Origin: Microlunatus endophyticus
GTDB lineage: Bacteria > Actinomycetota > Actinomycetes > Propionibacteriales > Propionibacteriaceae
Reading direction: 5' to 3'
NCBI RefSeq assembly: GCF_014646195.1
Contig: NZ_BMMZ01000001.1
Location: forward strand, 682,001 to 746,000
DNA length: 64,000 nt
In this document: in pieces, positions 1-8,619 of the stretch
How the letters are laid out: every line of letters starts with the position of its first letter
Numbering within the stretch: position 1 is the first letter of the stretch
The notes under the pieces: generated by a model
Database searches by the model: none
The model's input: the letters and a program-made list of their open reading frames with translations, nothing else
Told to the model about the DNA's origin: nothing
Translations under genes and position numbers: made by a program

Positions 1-212
1 AAGATCTCCTCACGCAGCCCGTCGAGGTGCCTGGTCTGCTCCTCGGTGTAGGAGTTCTCGGCCTCGAGGTAGGAGATCACCGCCGGGTCGTTCTTGTCCC
101 GGAGCCACTCGTACGGGTCGTCGAAGGTGTCGCCGTGGTGCGTGCGGATGAAGGAGCGGCGCTCGGCGATCGGAGGCTCGGTGGCAGCAATGTGCGTGTC
201 TTGTGCGGTCAC
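1..212 (-). CDS. ptrB: S9 prolyl oligopeptidase family / oligopeptidase B, N-terminal fragment
   Basis: The gene runs off the left edge, and only the first 70 or so residues are present. The visible part contains the stretch DPYEWLRDKNDPAVISYLEA, the characteristic entry into the beta-propeller domain of S9A peptidases such as oligopeptidase B, which cleave peptides after basic residues in the cytoplasm. The catalytic Ser-Asp-His domain lies outside the window, so activity cannot be judged. The start is the GTG at 212-210, four bases after the stop of the upstream thioesterase gene on the same strand, so the two are probably co-transcribed. A TAGCCT sequence six bases before the GTG resembles a -10 box, but it is also made of the last codons and stop of the thioesterase, so it may be coincidence. 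Confidence 0.8.
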   Translation of the reverse strand, partial: MTAQDTHIAATEPPIAERRSFIRTHHGDTFDDPYEWLRDKNDPAVISYLEAENSYTEEQTRHLDGLREEI

Positions 213-216
213 CCGC

Positions 217-1050
217 TCAGGCTAGTGGGCGTTCATCCGACAGCTTGCGCAGCGTCAGGATCTGTTCGGCCCGGCCGACAGGCCCGCTCGGGTCGTACAA
301 CGTCGTGGTGGTCAGGCCGATCCCGGACGCTCCCCAGATCGCGGTGCTGTCCAGCCCGACCCAACACCGGGCCGGGTCGTCGAACCGCGGCGCCCGGTAG
401 TAGTGGATGGTCAGATCGATGTTGGGGAATGCCCATCGGTTCGGATGCTGGCGGGCGGCGATGCCGTTGGCGGTGTCGACGAGAGCGGTGAAGGTGGCCA
501 GGTCGGATGCCGGCTCGCCCTCGACCAGCCCGACGTCGGAGCGCAACCAAGCCCGACTGCTGCCCGGTACGGATGCGGGATCGACTCGGAAGTCGACGCT
601 GTCGATGTAGCCGCCGGACCAGAAGCCGGCGACGTCCCAGTTCGGCCATGCCTCCGGGCCGGGCATCGGCGCAGGCCCGCCGCCGGCGACCGCGGCGGTG
701 TCGGAGGTCGCCAGCCGCCAACCGGTCGCCCTGATCGCCGGCCGGCTGCTGATGATCATGCGTGCCTCGACCATCTCGATGGTCCTGCCGGGGCGTACGA
801 CCTCGACCTCGATCTCGAACGGCTCGCGGCTGATCACCCCGAGGATCTCGTAGCTGATCCGGCAGAGTTGAAGATCATCGCGCGGATACTGCGTCTGCAG
901 GGCATGGGCCAGCAGTCCGGAGGCCGGCCCCATGTGCTGCTCGGCCTCCCGCCAGGCACCCTGGGTGTGCTCGGTCGGCTCGAAACGGTTGTCGCCGATC
1001 CGTCGGTAGAAGCTGGCAGTTGGGTCCGATGTGGAGTCCGACCTGGTCAC
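217..1050 (-). CDS. acyl-CoA thioesterase family protein (double hotdog)
   Basis: The 277-residue product resembles the TesB-like/4HBT_3 thioesterase superfamily, which hydrolyses acyl-CoA thioesters using two fused hotdog folds. The N-terminal half (about residues 10-120) has the RISYEILGVI and VEVVRPGRTIEMVEARM strands of the first hotdog. The C-terminal half (about 165-275) has the NIDLTIHYYR and CWVGLDSTAIWG strands of the second. The start GTG at 1050 has no Shine-Dalgarno sequence but sits exactly six bases after a TAGGCT -10-like hexamer, so the mRNA is probably leaderless. Substrate chain length is not readable from the sequence. It probably forms an operon with the S9 peptidase downstream and is divergent from the GCS2 gene. 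Confidence 0.8.
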   Translation of the reverse strand: MTRSDSTSDPTASFYRRIGDNRFEPTEHTQGAWREAEQHMGPASGLLAHALQTQYPRDDLQLCRISYEILGVISREPFEIEVEVVRPGRTIEMVEARMIISSRPAIRATGWRLATSDTAAVAGGGPAPMPGPEAWPNWDVAGFWSGGYIDSVDFRVDPASVPGSSRAWLRSDVGLVEGEPASDLATFTALVDTANGIAARQHPNRWAFPNIDLTIHYYRAPRFDDPARCWVGLDSTAIWGASGIGLTTTTLYDPSGPVGRAEQILTLRKLSDERPLA

Positions 1051-1062
1051 CGCAGGAGCCTA
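1051..1062 (-). promoter_or_regulatory. leaderless promoter of the thioesterase gene
   Basis: TAGGCT on the minus strand (1062-1057) fits the actinobacterial -10 pattern TAnnnT. It is followed by six bases (CCTGCG) and then the GTG start at 1050, placing the expected transcription start at the start codon. There is no Shine-Dalgarno sequence in between. Only 42 bp separate this gene from the divergent gene at 1093, so the two promoters must be interleaved. No clear -35 element was seen. Confidence 0.5.
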
Positions 1063-1092
1063 ATCCGCCACCCCGTGGGTAAAGATGGGCCC

Positions 1093-2562
1093 ATGGGTGA
1101 CGACGTCGAGGAACAGAAGTTCACTCGCGCCGATCGCACCCGGCACCGGGAGCGGGTCCGGGCCGGGCTCGATGTGCTGGCGCGGATGATCGCAGAGAAC
1201 CGGTTCGAGGCCGAACGTCCGATGAGCGGACTCGAGGTCGAGCTCAATCTGATCAACGACCGCTTCGAACCCGCGATGCAGAACGCCCAGGCGCTGGCCG
1301 CGATCTCGGCACCGGAGTTCCAGACCGAGCTCGGCCGTTTCAACCTGGAGATCAACGTCCCGCCGCGGGAGCTGTCGGAGGGCGGCCTCGGATGGTTCGA
1401 GCAGTTCCTCCGCCGGGCCATGGTCGAGGCCGACCAGGCGATCAGCGGCGCCCGGCTGATGATCATCGGGATCCTGCCGACCCTGCGTCCCGAACACGCG
1501 ATCATGGAGAACCTGTCGGCCAACCCGCGCTACGCCCTCCTCAACGACCAGGTGCTGCAGGCCCGCGGTGAGGACATCACGATCAGCATCGACGGCGAGG
1601 AGCGGCTGCAGCTGGTCAGCGATTCGGTGATGCCCGAGGCGGCCTGCACCTCGACCCAGGTGCATCTGCAGGTCAGCCCCCAGGAATTCGGTGCCTACTG
1701 GAACGCCGCTCAGGCGATCGCCGGGATCCAGGTCGCGGTCGGCGCCAACTCGCCCTTCCTGTTCGGCCGACGGCTGGTCGACGAGTCACGGATCCCCCTC
1801 TTCGAACAGGCCACTGACACCCGCAGCGATGATCTCAAGGCCCAGGGCGTACGCCCCCGGGTCTGGTTCGGCGAGCGCTGGATCACCTCGATCTACGACC
1901 TGTTCGAGGAGAACAGCCGCTACTTCGCGCCGCTGCTGCCGGTGATCAGCGACGAGGACCCGTCCGCAGTCCTGGACGCCGGTGGCACGCCGCAGCTGGA
2001 GGAGTTACAGCTGCACAACGGGACCGTCTATCGCTGGAACCGGCCGGTCTACGACCCCGCCGGCGGCTCGCCGCATCTCCGAGTCGAGAACCGGGTCCTG
2101 CCTGCCGGGCCGACGGTGATCGACACCGTCGCCAACGCCGCGTTTTTCGCCGGTCTGGTCCGGGCACTGGCCGAGGCGGACGTACCGATCTGGTCGGAGC
2201 TGGACTTCGAGACCGCCGAGTCCAACTTCCGCAGCGGAGTCCGCAACGGGATCGAGGCGACGGTGGCCTGGCCCGAGGCCGGCGAGGTGGCGGTGACCGA
2301 CCTGGTGCTGCGCAGTCTGTTGCCGCTGGCCCAGGACGGGCTTCGGCGCTGGCAGGTGCCCGATGCGGAGGCGGATCGACTGCTCACAGTGATTGAACGG
2401 CGGTGCCTGTCTCACTGCAACGGCGCAACCTGGCAGACTGCCGCCGTAAGGCGACGGCAACACGCGGGGGCTGATCGGGACACAGCGTTGCATCAGATGG
2501 TGGCCGACTATCGGGAACTGATGGCGGCCGGCGATCCGGTGCATAGTTGGCCCGTCGGATGA
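1093..2562 (+). CDS. glutamate-cysteine ligase family protein (GCS2-like)
   Basis: The protein is 489 residues from the ATG at 1093. It looks like an actinobacterial relative of the GCS2 carboxylate-amine ligase family. The N-terminal stretch SGLEVELNLIN (about residues 47-57) carries the Glu of the metal/ATP site, and ELGRFNLEINVPPRE and TSTQVHLQVSP match the family core. Members ligate an amino acid or other amine to a glutamate-type carboxylate using ATP. An open frame continues upstream to 403, but that part is antisense to the thioesterase and is not used. The start is supported by the conserved N-terminus and by an AAAGAT hexamer six bases upstream, a possible leaderless arrangement. 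Actinobacteria of this kind normally make mycothiol rather than glutathione, so the true product is uncertain. Confidence 0.75.
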   Translation: MGDDVEEQKFTRADRTRHRERVRAGLDVLARMIAENRFEAERPMSGLEVELNLINDRFEPAMQNAQALAAISAPEFQTELGRFNLEINVPPRELSEGGLGWFEQFLRRAMVEADQAISGARLMIIGILPTLRPEHAIMENLSANPRYALLNDQVLQARGEDITISIDGEERLQLVSDSVMPEAACTSTQVHLQVSPQEFGAYWNAAQAIAGIQVAVGANSPFLFGRRLVDESRIPLFEQATDTRSDDLKAQGVRPRVWFGERWITSIYDLFEENSRYFAPLLPVISDEDPSAVLDAGGTPQLEELQLHNGTVYRWNRPVYDPAGGSPHLRVENRVLPAGPTVIDTVANAAFFAGLVRALAEADVPIWSELDFETAESNFRSGVRNGIEATVAWPEAGEVAVTDLVLRSLLPLAQDGLRRWQVPDAEADRLLTVIERRCLSHCNGATWQTAAVRRRQHAGADRDTALHQMVADYRELMAAGDPVHSWPVG

Positions 2563-2650
2563 TCGTGTGCACGGCGCAACGGTCGGCAGTGTCGCTGGCG
2601 AGGTGGGCCGGTGACTCGATCGCCGGCGGACGGGCAGGGAGGACCATCGC

Positions 2651-3064
2651 ATGACGGGAACCGGACCGATACCGGACGCAGACTCGGTCGCCGCCACGAT
2701 CGTCGTCGGCTACACCGCCAAACCCGAGGGGCGGGCCGCGCTCGAGCGCGCCATCCGGATGGCCCGGGCCGGGGCCGCGAAGATCGTGATCGTGCACACG
2801 GCACCGGCCGACGAACTCGTCGGGCTGGACGAGGAGATGGCGACGACAGGGGTGGCGTACGAGATCCACCAGGCGCCCGACGTGTTGGATCCCGCTGAAG
2901 AGTTGATCAAGGTTTCGGAAAGCTCCCCGGACTCGATCATCGTGATCGGTTTGCGTCGGCGCTCGCCGGTCGGAAAATTGTTCCTGGGAAGCAATGCCCA
3001 GCGGGTCCTGCTGGACGCCTCCTGCCCGGTGCTGGCGGTCAAGGCCGACAACCCCGGCCGGTGA
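2651..3064 (+). CDS. universal stress protein, UspA family
   Basis: The 137-residue product is a single Usp domain. The first strand TIVVGYTAKPEGRAALERA and the C-terminal nucleotide-binding loop (GLRRRSPVGKLFLGSNAQRV, followed by the conserved CPVLAVK strand) fit the ATP-binding Usp subfamily with a G-x2-G-x9-G(S/T)-like motif. Such proteins act as cytoplasmic stress sensors or chaperone-like dimers. The start ATG at 2651 follows a good GGGAGG Shine-Dalgarno sequence at about 2638-2643. The gene stands alone between the GCS2 gene and sigA on the same strand. The specific stress it responds to cannot be read from the sequence. Confidence 0.88.
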   Translation: MTGTGPIPDADSVAATIVVGYTAKPEGRAALERAIRMARAGAAKIVIVHTAPADELVGLDEEMATTGVAYEIHQAPDVLDPAEELIKVSESSPDSIIVIGLRRRSPVGKLFLGSNAQRVLLDASCPVLAVKADNPGR

Positions 3065-3252
3065 TCGCGCTTGATCGGGCCCGATCGGCGACACGTCGAG
3101 TCCGACCCGATTCTGCCGATTTGGGTGGCCGTGCCAGAATACTTTTCGGAGCAGGGGTTGACTTCCAATGGCCTGGCCCTGCCCTAAAGTGAGCAGCTCT
3201 GCACCGCAGAGACATATCCGATGCATCCGTACCGGTAAGCGAGAGGTTCTTT

Positions 3253-4659
3253 GTGACACCCACCTCCAATGCCCGACCGGCCGACGGACGCGCGTCCGCG
3301 GCGACCTCGGCCGCCAGCAAGATCGACGCGCCTGTCAAGAAGGCCCCTGCAAAGAAGACGTCGAAGTCGACGGCCCGTAAGACCCCGCTGAAGGCGGTGA
3401 CCGACGCTCCGGAGGTGCTTGAGGAGGAGTTGGCCGCCGACGGGGTCGAGAGCGGTACGGCGAAGAAGTCGACCAAGACTGCGTCCAAGAAGGCGCCAGC
3501 CAAGAAGGCATCTGCCAAGACCGCCCAGGGGCGTAAGGGCAAGGACGAGGTCTCCGTCGAGGTCGACGGCAACGACGTCGTGGTGACCGTCGGCGGCAAG
3601 AAGCGCAGCCTCGACGATGTCGACGAGTCCAACTTCGACCAGGCCGAAGAGGGCAAGCTGGAGAAGGAGCTCACCGAGGACCAGGGCTTCAGCCTCTCTG
3701 ACGCCGACGACGCCGATGAGCCCGAGCAGCAGGTGCTGGCCGCCGGCGCGACCGCCGACCCGGTCAAGGACTACCTGAAGCAGATCGGCAAGGTCGCCCT
3801 GCTGAACGCCGAGCAGGAGGTCGAGCTCGCCAAGCGGATCGAGGCCGGCCTGTTCGCCGACGAGCAGCTCGCCTCGACCGATGTCAAGATCAAGGAGTCG
3901 GAGCGCTTCGACTACGAGTGGATCGCCGAGGACGGCCGGCGCGCCAAGAACCACCTCCTGGAGGCCAACCTCCGCCTGGTGGTCAGCCTGGCCAAGCGAT
4001 TCACCGGCCGCGGCATGATGTTCCTGGACCTGATCCAGGAAGGCAACATGGGCCTGATCCGTGCGGTCGAGAAATTCGACTACACCAAGGGCTACAAGTT
4101 CTCGACCTACGCCACCTGGTGGATCCGACAGGCGATCACCCGGGCGATGGCAGACCAGGCCCGGACCATCCGGATCCCGGTGCATATGGTCGAGGTGATC
4201 AACAAGCTGGCCCGGGTGCAGCGGCAGATGCTGCAGGACCTCGGCCGCGAACCCACTCCGGACGAGCTCGCCAAGGAGCTCGACATGACCCCGGAGAAGG
4301 TCGTCGAGGTGCAGAAGTACGGCCGCGAGCCGATCTCCCTGCACACCCCGCTGGGTGAGGACGGCGACTCCGAGTTCGGTGACCTGATCGAGGACTCCGA
4401 GGCGGTCGTTCCGGCCGACGCGGTCGGCTTCACGCTGCTGCAGGAGCAGCTGCACGACGTGCTCGACACGCTCAGCGAGCGCGAGGCGGGTGTGGTCTCG
4501 ATGCGTTTCGGGCTGACCGACGGCCAGCCCAAGACGCTGGACGAGATCGGCAAGGTCTACGGCGTCACCCGCGAGCGGATCCGCCAGATCGAGTCCAAGA
4601 CGATGTCGAAGCTGCGGCACCCGTCCCGGTCCCAGGTGCTTCGGGACTATCTGGACTGA
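3253..4659 (+). CDS. sigA: principal RNA polymerase sigma factor (sigma-70, HrdB/SigA type)
   Basis: The 468-residue protein is a group 1 sigma factor. The first 150 or so residues are a Lys/Ala- and acid-rich disordered extension with KKAPAKK-like repeats, typical of actinobacterial HrdB. Region 1.2 follows ([20 protein letters not shown]), then region 2 with the core-binding and -10 recognition helices ([33 protein letters not shown]), region 3 ([14 protein letters not shown]) and region 4 with the -35 helix-turn-helix ([19 protein letters not shown]). The start is the GTG at 3253 with GAGAGG just upstream. A TTGACT at 3158 and a TAAAGT at 3185 lie in the leader, but their 21-bp spacing is too long for a confident single promoter. 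A strong hairpin follows the stop. Confidence 0.97.
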   Translation: MTPTSNARPADGRASAATSAASKIDAPVKKAPAKKTSKSTARKTPLKAVTDAPEVLEEELAADGVESGTAKKSTKTASKKAPAKKASAKTAQGRKGKDEVSVEVDGNDVVVTVGGKKRSLDDVDESNFDQAEEGKLEKELTEDQGFSLSDADDADEPEQQVLAAGATADPVKDYLKQIGKVALLNAEQEVELAKRIEAGLFADEQLASTDVKIKESERFDYEWIAEDGRRAKNHLLEANLRLVVSLAKRFTGRGMMFLDLIQEGNMGLIRAVEKFDYTKGYKFSTYATWWIRQAITRAMADQARTIRIPVHMVEVINKLARVQRQMLQDLGREPTPDELAKELDMTPEKVVEVQKYGREPISLHTPLGEDGDSEFGDLIEDSEAVVPADAVGFTLLQEQLHDVLDTLSEREAGVVSMRFGLTDGQPKTLDEIGKVYGVTRERIRQIESKTMSKLRHPSRSQVLRDYLD

Positions 4660-4682
4660 GATCTGGACTGAGTTCCTGCCGA

Positions 4683-4712
4683 GCGGCCCTTCTCCTTCGG
4701 GAGGAGGGCCGC
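4683..4712 (+). terminator. terminator-like hairpin after sigA
   Basis: GCGGCCCT-TCTCC, a TTCG tetraloop and GGAGG-AGGGCCGC form a 13-bp nearly perfect stem about 24 bp after the sigA stop. There is no U-tract, so it may be a non-canonical actinobacterial terminator or an mRNA-stabilising hairpin. Confidence 0.6.
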
Positions 4713-4737
4713 ATCGCGTTGTGGTGGGCCGGCCTCG

Positions 4738-4815
4738 TGAGTATTTTCGCGGTCCAGATCAGGCGGCTGTGGCGTGTCGGGCACGATCCGGCGAACTGGC
4801 CCGCAGGTTTACTCA
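4738..4815. repeat. 78-bp palindromic intergenic repeat, copy 1
   Basis: This 78-bp unit starts TGAGTATTTTCGCGGTCCAG and ends TTTACTCA. It aligns without gaps to the 78-bp unit at 5631-5708, with about 59 of 78 positions identical by hand count. Both share the core GGCGTGTCGGGCA followed by GATCCGGC. The ends are imperfect inverted repeats of each other, so each unit can fold into a hairpin. The stop codon of the frameshifted glycosyltransferase gene (4813-4815) lies in its right end, and the similarity appears to continue about 14 bp further (GCTGCCCCGA). Confidence 0.75.
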
Positions 4816-5594
4816 GCTGCCCCGATAGTCCGCCAACAGTCGGTCCCGGGCGGCCGCCTTCTCGGCTGTCCACTGGTTGTCCCAGCTGACGTTGCCGAAG
4901 TGCACGACGCCGTAGGCGGACTCCTTCCAGCCCAGGCCGTGGGTCGCCATCACCTGGGTGAGGATGCCGAGGGTGTCCCACCAGCGGCCGGTGCGTTCGC
5001 TCTGCACCAGGCCCGCCGAGAGTCCGAAGAGCTCGACCGTCCGGCGCAGCGCCGTGGTGTTGCGCAACAATGCGCAGAACGGGTGGATCCGATCGCCGGC
5101 GCGATTCTCCACCTCGAACTCGTACGGCTCCGACCAGCTGTCGGCGCCGGCCGCCCGGATGCTCTCGCGGATCCGGGTGTGCGGGTATCCGCTCGTCGGC
5201 GCCGGCCGGAAGACGTCCCCGTCGGGGCCCAGCCATTGCGCCTGGACACCGAACAGCGTCGGATCTGCCGCCAGTTCCTCGGCCAGGCCCGAGATCGTGT
5301 TGTCGGTGCGGAAGCAGACGTCACTGTCCAGCAGCAGGTAGGCATCGGTGTCGGGATGTTCGAGGATCGCCGCGGCGACGATCTCGCCGTGCGTGATCAC
5401 CTGGTGCTCCAGGCTGTAACCCGACGGGCGGACCTCCACGCCGTCGACCGCAAGCTGCTCGAGCCGTTCGAATCCGGGCGAGCTGTTGTCCAGCAGCAGC
5501 AACCTGTGGTCTGGTGGTGCCGGACGAAGGATCGGACGAGGAGCTCGGCATACTCAGTGGTGCCGTGGTTGACCGCGATCGCCTGGATCTTCAC
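4813..5594 (-). pseudogene. glycosyltransferase-like gene (GT2/GT-A type) interrupted by a frameshift
   Basis: Two overlapping minus-strand frames complement each other. From the GTG at 5594 one reads MKIQAIAVNHGTTEYAELLV, typical of the first strand of a GT2 nucleotide-sugar domain. From about 5502 the other frame continues with LLLDNSSPGFERLEQL and reaches LLLDSDVCFRTDN (a DxD-like metal motif) and a C-terminal stretch ending at 4813. Restoring one missing base between about 5503 and 5520 would give one protein of about 260 residues. The downstream frame alone lacks the N-terminal strand and would need a TTG start. The start at 5594 has a TAGCTT -10-like hexamer eight bases upstream. The gene is bracketed by two copies of a 78-bp palindromic repeat. 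A sequencing error remains possible. Confidence 0.6.
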
Positions 5595-5630
5595 AACCGG
5601 AGAAGCTAGTCGCAGGTACGCAAGTGCCGC

Positions 5631-5708
5631 TGAGCATTTTCGCCGTCCAGTCCGGGCTCACCCGGCGTGTCGGGCAGGATCCGGCCATCTGGACGGCAGA
5701 AATACTCA
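5631..5708. repeat. 78-bp palindromic intergenic repeat, copy 2
   Basis: This is the second copy of the 78-bp unit, in the same orientation as copy 1. Its arms TGAGCATTTTCGCCGTCCAG and, on the opposite strand from the right end, TGAGTATTTCTGCCGTCCAG match at 17 of 20 positions, so this copy is the better palindrome. It lies upstream of the frameshifted glycosyltransferase gene, so the pair brackets that gene. No transposase is present. Confidence 0.75.
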
Positions 5709-5728
5709 TCGCTGCCCCGAAAAGCACA

Positions 5729-5761
5729 CCGCCGCGACCTCCCAGAGGGAGATCGCGGCGG
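5729..5761 (-). terminator. rho-independent-type terminator of the zinc-protein gene
   Basis: A 15-bp arm (CCGCCGCGACCTCCC) and its near-perfect complement (GGGAGATCGCGGCGG) are separated by three bases. On the minus strand, downstream of the gene ending at 5818, the stem is followed within a few bases by a TTTT run, as expected for an intrinsic terminator. Confidence 0.7.
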
Positions 5762-5817
5762 CGATCGGATATCAGCGGCGGCCGTACTGCTGCTTCCGGC
5801 CTACCGAAAATCTCAGC

Positions 5818-6015
5818 TCAGCTGATCTTGGACGTCTCGTCGTGGATGTTCAGCGCTACCTGCCGGAGCTTGTCGGCGTGTTCCTTGCCGTGATGGGCAC
5901 AGAACAGCAGTTGCGAACCGCCCGGCATGGTCACGCGTACGTAGGCCTGCGCGCCGCAACGGTCGCACCGGTCCGCTGCCGTCAGGGCGGCGTCGTCGAT
6001 GACTGAAGTGCTCAC
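5818..6015 (-). CDS. small CxxC zinc-binding protein (DUF7455-like)
   Basis: The 65-residue protein starts at the GTG at 6015, preceded by an AGAGAGG Shine-Dalgarno sequence. A CDRCGAQAYVRV strand and a later FCAHHGKEH segment supply CxxC and CxxH ligands for one zinc ion. This pattern is seen in the small actinobacterial protein commonly found between the principal sigma factor and the topoisomerase ParE gene (DUF7455). The context here, sigA on one side and parE divergent on the other, supports that identification. The function is not established. A short zinc ribbon beside transcription and topology genes suggests a nucleic-acid or RNA-polymerase partner, but this is inference. A terminator follows. 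Confidence 0.82.
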   Translation of the reverse strand: MSTSVIDDAALTAADRCDRCGAQAYVRVTMPGGSQLLFCAHHGKEHADKLRQVALNIHDETSKIS

Positions 6016-6326
6016 GATGGCCTCTCTTTCTCGCGATCTTCCGGTTGCCCGGCCGATCCACCTTCTCAACGCTTCCGACTTACCTACCAGTAAACAGCGG
6101 GTCGGCCGAAGTTAGTTCCAGTCTGCGGCCCAATTTCGTGAAGGTTCTGTTACAAGCCCCCCTATGTCCCTGGCACTGCCAGATTACCCGCGGCACCGCA
6201 GCCGTCACGCGGCAATGTCAATACTCGGGAGCGTCGCGATCGAGTCGATCCAGCTCGCGGCCCGATCACGCAGCGGCTGGGGAGTGGCTCCGCCGAACTG
6301 TCGTCGCGGACAGGTAATCTCACCGG
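6016..6326. promoter_or_regulatory. 311-bp divergent region between the zinc-protein gene and parE
   Basis: This gap holds the promoters of two divergent genes. On the plus strand TAATCT at 6315-6320 is followed by exactly six bases (CACCGG) and the GTG start of parE at 6327, with no Shine-Dalgarno sequence, so parE is probably leaderless. The leftward promoter could not be pinned down. I saw no RNA gene and no credible small ORF in the rest. Confidence 0.5.
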
Positions 6327-8414
6327 GTGCCCACAGCAAGGAAAACAGCCGCACCCGGCGCCGAGGGCCGGGATTACGAAGCCCGCCATCTGCTGGTCCT
6401 GGAAGGCCTGGAAGCCGTACGGAAACGGCCCGGGATGTATGTCGGATCGACCGACACCCGCGGCCTCATGCACTGCGTGTGGGAACTGATCGACAACACC
6501 GTCGACGAGGCGCTGGCCGGATTCGGCACCGAGGTCGAGGTCTCGCTGAATGCCGACGGCAGCATCTCGGTCAACGACCACGCCCGCGGCATGCCGGTGG
6601 ACACCGAACCGCGGACCGGGCTGAGCGGCGTCGAGGTGATCTTCACCAGGTTGCACGCCGGCGGCAAGTTCGGCGGCGGTGCCTACAACGCGGCCGGCGG
6701 CCTGCACGGCGTCGGCTCGTCGGTGGTCAACGCGCTGAGTTCTCGACTGGACGTCGAGGTCGACCGCAACTCGACCACCTGGGGGATGTCCTTCCAGCGC
6801 GGGGTGCCCGGCACCTTCACCGGGCCGGGGGAGAAGGCCAAGTTCACTCCCGGCAGTGGCCTGAAGAAGATCGGCAAGGCCAAGCGGGGCGTGACCGGGA
6901 CCCGGATCACCTTCTGGCCGGACCGACAGATCTTCCACAAGGACGCCAAGCTCTCGGTCGAGGAGTTGAAGGCGCGGCTGCGGCAGACCAGCTTCCTGGT
7001 GCCGGGCCTGGCGCTGACCATCATCGACGCCAGGAACGGTGACCCCGAGACCGAGACCTTCAAGCACGACGGCGGGATCACCGAATTCTGCGAATACCTG
7101 GCCGAGGACGAGGCGGTCACCGACGTCATCCGGTTGCAGGGCACCGAACAGTTCACCGAGACGGTGCCGATGCTGGACGACGACGGCCACATGACGCCCA
7201 CCGATGTCGACCGCGATCTCGAGATCGACATCGCGGTTCGCTGGGGCAAGGGGTACGGGACCTTGGTCCAGTCCTTCGTCAACGTGATCGCCACTCCCAA
7301 GGGCGGCACCCACGTGCAGGGATTCGACCGTGCACTGACGCGGACGTTCACGAAGGCGCTGGAAGGCACCCGGCTGCTGAAGAGTGGCGACGAGGTGATC
7401 AAGGACGACATCCTCGAGGGGATGACCGGCGTGGTCACCGTACGACTGGCCGAACCGCAGTTCGAGGGTCAGACCAAGGAGGTGCTCGGCACCCCGGCGG
7501 TCACCCGGCTGGTGGGCAAGGTCGTCGACAAGGAGCTGTTGGCCTTCCTCACCTCGACCAAGAGCGCGACCAAGGCCCAGGCTCGGGCCGTGATGGACAA
7601 GGTCGTCTCGGCGTCCCGGGCACGGGTCGCCGCGCGGCAGCACAAGGAGGCCCAGCGGCGCAAGAACGCGCTGGAGTCCTCCAGCCTGCCGACCAAGCTG
7701 AAGGACTGCCGCAGCACCGACGTCGAGCGCTGCGAACTCTTCATCGTCGAGGGTGACTCCGCGCTCGGCACCGCCCAGGGTGCCCGCAACTCCGAATACC
7801 AGGCGTTGTTGCCGATCCGCGGCAAGATCCTGAATGTCCAGAAGGCATCAGTCGGCGAGATGCTCAAGAACGCCGAATGCGCCTCGATCATCCAGGTCGT
7901 CGGCGGCGGCTCCGGACGTACCTTCGATCTCGACGCGGCCCGCTACGGCAAGGTCATCTTCATGGCCGACGCCGACTCTGACGGCGCCCACATCCGTACG
8001 CTGCTGGCCACCTTGTTCTTCCGCTACATGCGACCGATGGTGGAGGCCGGCCGGGTCTACTCCGCGGTCCCGCCGCTGCACCGCTTCGAGCTGACCAACC
8101 CCAAGAAGGGGATGGACAAGTATCTCTACACGTACTCGGATCCGGAGTATCAGCGCAAGGCGGCGGAGTTGACCAAGAAGGGCATCAACTTCAAGGAGCC
8201 GCAGCGATACAAGGGCCTGGGCGAGATGGACGCCAAGCAGCTCGCGGAGACCACCATGGATCCCCGCCACCGACTGCTGCGCCGACTGACCATCGACGAC
8301 GTCGCCGCGGCCGAGGTCACCTTCGAGTTGCTGATGGGCAACGACGTCGCCCCACGGCGCGACTTCCTGGTCGAGGGCGCCTACCAGCTGGACGTCGCCA
8401 GTATTGATGCTTAG
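6327..8414 (+). CDS. parE: type IIA DNA topoisomerase subunit B (topoisomerase IV ParE)
   Basis: The 695-residue protein has the GHKL ATPase with VWELIDNTVDEALAG and the ATP lid GGKFGGGAYNAAGGLHGVGS (about residues 110-130). The transducer domain follows, then the TOPRIM domain with FIVEGDSALG and IFMADADSDGAHI, the metal-binding acidic residues used in strand cleavage. With ParC it decatenates and relaxes DNA using ATP. Assignment to ParE rather than GyrB rests on linkage to sigA and the zinc protein and on the partner subunit A gene at 21792-24248. In this genome the pair is separated by the amino-sugar module. The start is the GTG at 6327, six bases after a TAATCT -10 box. Confidence 0.93.
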   Translation: MPTARKTAAPGAEGRDYEARHLLVLEGLEAVRKRPGMYVGSTDTRGLMHCVWELIDNTVDEALAGFGTEVEVSLNADGSISVNDHARGMPVDTEPRTGLSGVEVIFTRLHAGGKFGGGAYNAAGGLHGVGSSVVNALSSRLDVEVDRNSTTWGMSFQRGVPGTFTGPGEKAKFTPGSGLKKIGKAKRGVTGTRITFWPDRQIFHKDAKLSVEELKARLRQTSFLVPGLALTIIDARNGDPETETFKHDGGITEFCEYLAEDEAVTDVIRLQGTEQFTETVPMLDDDGHMTPTDVDRDLEIDIAVRWGKGYGTLVQSFVNVIATPKGGTHVQGFDRALTRTFTKALEGTRLLKSGDEVIKDDILEGMTGVVTVRLAEPQFEGQTKEVLGTPAVTRLVGKVVDKELLAFLTSTKSATKAQARAVMDKVVSASRARVAARQHKEAQRRKNALESSSLPTKLKDCRSTDVERCELFIVEGDSALGTAQGARNSEYQALLPIRGKILNVQKASVGEMLKNAECASIIQVVGGGSGRTFDLDAARYGKVIFMADADSDGAHIRTLLATLFFRYMRPMVEAGRVYSAVPPLHRFELTNPKKGMDKYLYTYSDPEYQRKAAELTKKGINFKEPQRYKGLGEMDAKQLAETTMDPRHRLLRRLTIDDVAAAEVTFELLMGNDVAPRRDFLVEGAYQLDVASIDA

Positions 8415-8605
8415 CCGGCTTCCTGCTGCTGCCGCGAGCTGCGTGGACCAATAGCCAGTTTCCGGGGGCGACCCCGGACCCCGTGCGCACTCACGTCAAT
8501 GGTTAGCCAGACTCGCCGGCTCCGTTCCTCCGCCGGCGGCTCGCTGGCGCTCGCGGGTGCCGTTCCCTGTGTTGGGGTCGTACGGCTGGCGTCCTGGGTT
8601 GTCGA

Positions 8606-8611
8606 TAGGTT
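8606..8611 (+). promoter_or_regulatory. -10 box, possible leaderless start of the inositol-phosphatase-like gene
   Basis: TAGGTT fits TAnnnT and lies eight bases before the GTG at 8620. No good Shine-Dalgarno sequence is present. No clear -35 was found. The preceding 8415-8600 stretch holds no gene I can support. Confidence 0.35.
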
Positions 8612-8619
8612 TGTATTCC

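Noticed and set aside
403..1092. In-frame N-terminal extension of the GCS2 gene
   Set aside because: The extension is antisense to the thioesterase gene, has low-complexity Asp/Gly/Arg content and matches no GCS2 N-terminus.
6162..7643. 493-residue minus-strand frame opposite parE
   Set aside because: Antisense to the highly conserved ATPase domain of parE, with no family features.
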